8,750 nucleotides of DNA from Bacteroidales bacterium (GTDB taxonomy: Bacteria; Bacteroidota; Bacteroidia; Bacteroidales; Dysgonomonadaceae). A program made the position numbers and the translations under genes. The stretch spans positions 1 to 8,750 of the forward strand of contig DUUR01000251.1 in assembly GCA_012841425.1 (NCBI GenBank). Direction: 5' to 3'. Numbering within the stretch: position 1 is the first letter of the stretch; every line of letters begins with the position of its first letter. Positions 6,567-8,750 of this stretch are shown piece by piece. The notes under the pieces were generated by a model. It made no database searches, was not told the DNA's origin, and saw only the letters and a list, made by a program, of their open reading frames with translations.

Positions 6567-7775
6567 TTATTTATTAAAAAGAGTGTTCATAAACTGATTA
6601 CTATGCAATAAACCATAACCCCCATCTTTTGCAGCAAACTCATCATAAGTTTGCACACTATCTGGTTCAATATCTCTGTGCCAAATTAAAAAAGGAATAG
6701 GATCTCTCGTATGTGTCCTAATGGCACATGGAGTAGGGTGATCGGGAAGTATAGCAATAGTTACTGGCTCGTCCCAATTAACTATCTCCTCATATATTGG
6801 CTTTACAATACGCTCGTCTAAATACTCAACTGTCCTTACCTTTAGCGGCACATCACCTTCGTGACCTGCCTCATCACTAGCTTCAATATGTAGATAAACA
6901 AAATCCTTTTCTTTTAAAGACTCAAGAGCAGCCTCTGCTTTACCCTCATAATTGGTGTCGTATAACCCAGTTGCACCTTCAACCATAATAACTTCAAGTC
7001 CAGCATATACCCCAATACCTCTAATAAGATCAACTGCAGAAATTACAGATCCACTTTTAATTGGAAACATTTCAAACAATGGTTTCATATTGGGCCTAAA
7101 ACCTGGTGACCAGGGCCAAATACTGTTAGCAGGATCCTTCTCCTCCGAAATTCTTTTTAAATTGATAGGATGATCTTTAAGAATCTTTTGCGATTTTAAT
7201 ATCAAACCGTTTAATGCTTCTGCTGTATCTTTAGCTTCTGGTCTTTCAGCCTTTATCATATTAGGCTTAAATGGCTGCTCAGGTATATCATGAGGAGGAG
7301 TGCAGTTAATAAATTTATTGCCACCTCTCATTTTCAACACATGCCGATACGAAACACCAGAGTGAAAACTGAACAATTCACCGCCTAAACTTTTATCTAA
7401 AAAATGAATAAGCTCAGAGGCCTCCTCGGTGGATATATGCCCTGCCGAATGGTTTTTTAACATGTCTCCATTTACCGATATAAGATTGCAGCGCATAGCC
7501 ATTTCACCATCGTGAATATCAATGCCCATGCTGGCAGCTTCAAGCACTCCCCTGCCTTCATACACAGCTGGTACATCATATCCCAATACCGATAGGTTAG
7601 CAATCTCACTACCTGGAGCAAAGCCTTTTGGAATCGTGTCCAGTAGCCCGTTCCTCCCTTTAAGTGCAAGCATATCCATGTATGGCGTATGTGCGGCCTG
7701 AATTACAGTTTTATTACCCAACGAACCAATTGGTTCATCGGCCATCCCATCTCCAAGAATTATTATGTACTTCAT
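6567..7775 (-). CDS. Proposed homoserine kinase of the iPGM/alkaline-phosphatase superfamily (ThrB analogue)
   Basis: The 402-aa cytoplasmic protein has the fold signature of archaeal-type cofactor-independent phosphoglycerate mutase (ApgM), but lies between thrA and thrC, where homoserine kinase is expected. This matches the family known as 'proposed homoserine kinase' (TIGR02535). The metal and nucleophile set of the superfamily is intact: GDGMAD with Asp9, the nucleophile Ser56 in PGSEIANLSVLGYD (54-67), Asp301 and His305 in EASDEAGHEGD (298-308), Asp345 and His346 in LPDHPTP (343-349), and His355. The block NSIWPWSPGFRP (217-228) sits where ApgM proteins typically have an IWxWGxG-like motif. 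No GHMP-kinase motif of classical ThrB is present. ATG 7775 opens with the family N-terminus MKYIIILGDGMADEP. The gene follows thrA after 51 nt and precedes thrC by 1 nt. A true phosphoglycerate mutase is the alternative, but the context argues strongly for threonine synthesis. Confidence 0.85.
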   Translation of the reverse strand: MKYIIILGDGMADEPIGSLGNKTVIQAAHTPYMDMLALKGRNGLLDTIPKGFAPGSEIANLSVLGYDVPAVYEGRGVLEAASMGIDIHDGEMAMRCNLISVNGDMLKNHSAGHISTEEASELIHFLDKSLGGELFSFHSGVSYRHVLKMRGGNKFINCTPPHDIPEQPFKPNMIKAERPEAKDTAEALNGLILKSQKILKDHPINLKRISEEKDPANSIWPWSPGFRPNMKPLFEMFPIKSGSVISAVDLIRGIGVYAGLEVIMVEGATGLYDTNYEGKAEAALESLKEKDFVYLHIEASDEAGHEGDVPLKVRTVEYLDERIVKPIYEEIVNWDEPVTIAILPDHPTPCAIRTHTRDPIPFLIWHRDIEPDSVQTYDEFAAKDGGYGLLHSNQFMNTLFNK

Positions 7776-7799
7776 TTTTGTTATTTTTAAAACAAAAAT
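7774..7799. repeat. AT-only inverted repeat over the start of the homoserine-kinase-like gene
   Basis: ATTTTTGTT (7774-7782) and AACAAAAAT (7791-7799) are perfect 9-bp arms around an 8-nt loop. The arm includes two bases of the ATG start at 7775-7773. The stem has one GC pair, so an RNA hairpin would be weak. It fills much of the 51-nt gap after thrA, in which I see no promoter. Confidence 0.4.
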
Positions 7800-7826
7800 C
7801 CTTCAACTCTTTATCTCAAATCAAAA

Positions 7827-8750
7827 CTATCTAATATTCGCAATAGATATAATATCAGAAAATACTCCTGCAGCAGTAACACTTGCACCTGCTCCATAAC
7901 CCTTAATTACCATAGGATACTCGTTGTATCGCTCTGTAGAAATCATAATAATGTTATTGCTTCCTTCAAGGTCATAGAATGGGTGTCCGCTTTCAACTTC
8001 ACGCAATCCCACTTCACATTTCCCCTTATTATATGATGCAACAAAACGAAGTTTCTTTCCCTCTTTGGCTAACTCCTTGCGCCGTTCTTCAAAAGAAGCA
8101 TCCATTTCATCTATATTCTTCCAAAATTCATCAAGAGTACCATCAAAGTACTTTTGTGGAATAAAAAGCTTTTTATCTACATCCGACTGATTTACAACTG
8201 CACCAGCCTCACGCGATAAAATAACCAGCTTACGAGTAACATCCAAGCCACTCAAATCTATACGAGGATCAGGTTCTGCAAACTGTGCATCAACCGCCAT
8301 TTCAATAGCTTTGCTAAAAGGAATCTCTTCACTTAATGTATTAAATATAAAATTAAGAGTACCCGAAAGAACAGCCTCCAGTTTCACTATCTTATCGCCC
8401 GAATTTATGAGAGAATTCATAGTGTTGATGATAGGTAAACCTGCTCCCACATTAGTTTCAAATAAAAATTTCACCCCAGCCTTGCGTGCTATATCTTTTA
8501 AATAGCTGTAGTTTTCGTAATCCGAAGAAGCCGCAATCTTATTGGCTGTCACAACAGAAATATTCTTAGCCATTAGTTCGCCATAAATCTCTGCAATGTT
8601 AGCACTGGCAGTGCAATCAACAAAAACAGAGTTGAAAATATTCATTTTCAGAATTTCATCCCTTATATAATCGGGTGAACTTTTTGCACCTCTCTCCATT
8701 AAAACATCATAATAACCCTCAAGCGGTATTCCTTCTCTTGTAAAAAGAGC
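7827..8750 (-). CDS. thrA: Homoserine dehydrogenase part of bifunctional aspartokinase/homoserine dehydrogenase (N-terminal part beyond right edge)
   Basis: This is the C-terminal 307 codons of a protein that continues past the right edge in an open frame. It reduces aspartate semialdehyde to homoserine with NAD(P)H. Visible blocks are VFVDCTAS (42-49 of the visible part), TANK (68-71), ETNVGAGLP (98-106), LSGTLNFIF (128-136) and EPDPRIDLSGLDVTRK (159-174), with the catalytic Asp170 and Lys174. It ends in GYGAGASVTAAGVFSDII, as E. coli ThrA does, with no C-terminal ACT domain. That supports the fused aspartokinase form (ThrA/MetL type) over a stand-alone Hom. The Rossmann glycine motif and any aspartokinase and ACT domains lie outside the window. 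The Met codon at 8699 is internal, not a start, because the frame runs on upstream through ALFTREGIPLEGYYDVL. The next gene starts 51 nt downstream. ThrA is the usual feedback point for threonine, but its regulatory part is not visible here. Confidence 0.93.
   Translation of the reverse strand, partial: ALFTREGIPLEGYYDVLMERGAKSSPDYIRDEILKMNIFNSVFVDCTASANIAEIYGELMAKNISVVTANKIAASSDYENYSYLKDIARKAGVKFLFETNVGAGLPIINTMNSLINSGDKIVKLEAVLSGTLNFIFNTLSEEIPFSKAIEMAVDAQFAEPDPRIDLSGLDVTRKLVILSREAGAVVNQSDVDKKLFIPQKYFDGTLDEFWKNIDEMDASFEERRKELAKEGKKLRFVASYNKGKCEVGLREVESGHPFYDLEGSNNIIMISTERYNEYPMVIKGYGAGASVTAAGVFSDIISIANIR

Noticed and set aside
6567..7775. Glycolytic phosphoglycerate mutase annotation
   Set aside because: The fold matches, but the position between thrA and thrC with 1-nt coupling to thrC favours a role in threonine synthesis.
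1..8750. Defence system, mobile element, CRISPR array or other undescribed multi-gene system
   Set aside because: Nearly all of the window is accounted for by recognisable core genes. I saw no transposase, recombinase, toxin-antitoxin, spacer-repeat array or attachment-site pattern.

Overview
This 8.75 kb window looks like chromosomal core DNA from a member of the Bacteroidota, probably the Bacteroidales or a neighbouring order. The evidence is: low-to-moderate GC by eye; A-rich start regions without clear Shine-Dalgarno sites; promoter boxes of the Bacteroidota type (TTG, a 17-23 nt spacer, then TAnnTTTG); a long LptD of the Bacteroidota form; and a threonine operon in which a phosphoglycerate-mutase-like protein takes the place of the usual homoserine kinase. 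I see no mobile elements, CRISPR arrays, tRNA or rRNA genes, and no broken genes.

Layout from left to right. Bases 1-724 (minus strand) hold the first 241 codons of a bile acid:sodium symporter (BASS) family transporter that runs off the left edge. A 228-bp divergent spacer separates it from rarA on the plus strand (953-2215), an AAA+ ATPase acting at stalled or damaged replication forks. rarA meets lptD (minus, 2212-5157) tail to tail, and the two stop codons share one CTAG tetranucleotide. lptD encodes the outer-membrane LPS-assembly barrel. It has its own recognisable promoter in the 85-bp gap behind thrC, with a perfect 14-bp palindrome in the promoter spacer.

The right 3.5 kb (5243-8750, minus) is the distal part of a threonine operon in the order thrA (C-terminal homoserine dehydrogenase part only; the aspartokinase part lies beyond the right edge), a 'proposed homoserine kinase' of the alkaline-phosphatase/iPGM superfamily, then thrC. 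Together they would convert aspartate semialdehyde to homoserine, O-phosphohomoserine and threonine. The last two genes are one base apart, so they are probably translationally coupled.

I do not see a previously undescribed multi-gene system. The points most worth a second look are the non-canonical homoserine kinase, a 21-bp in-phase tandem repeat (nine heptads) in the lptD linker, the LptD cysteine pattern, and the palindrome inside the lptD promoter. Two start codons were set downstream of the longest open frame because promoter-like boxes overlap or lie too close to the upstream candidates.
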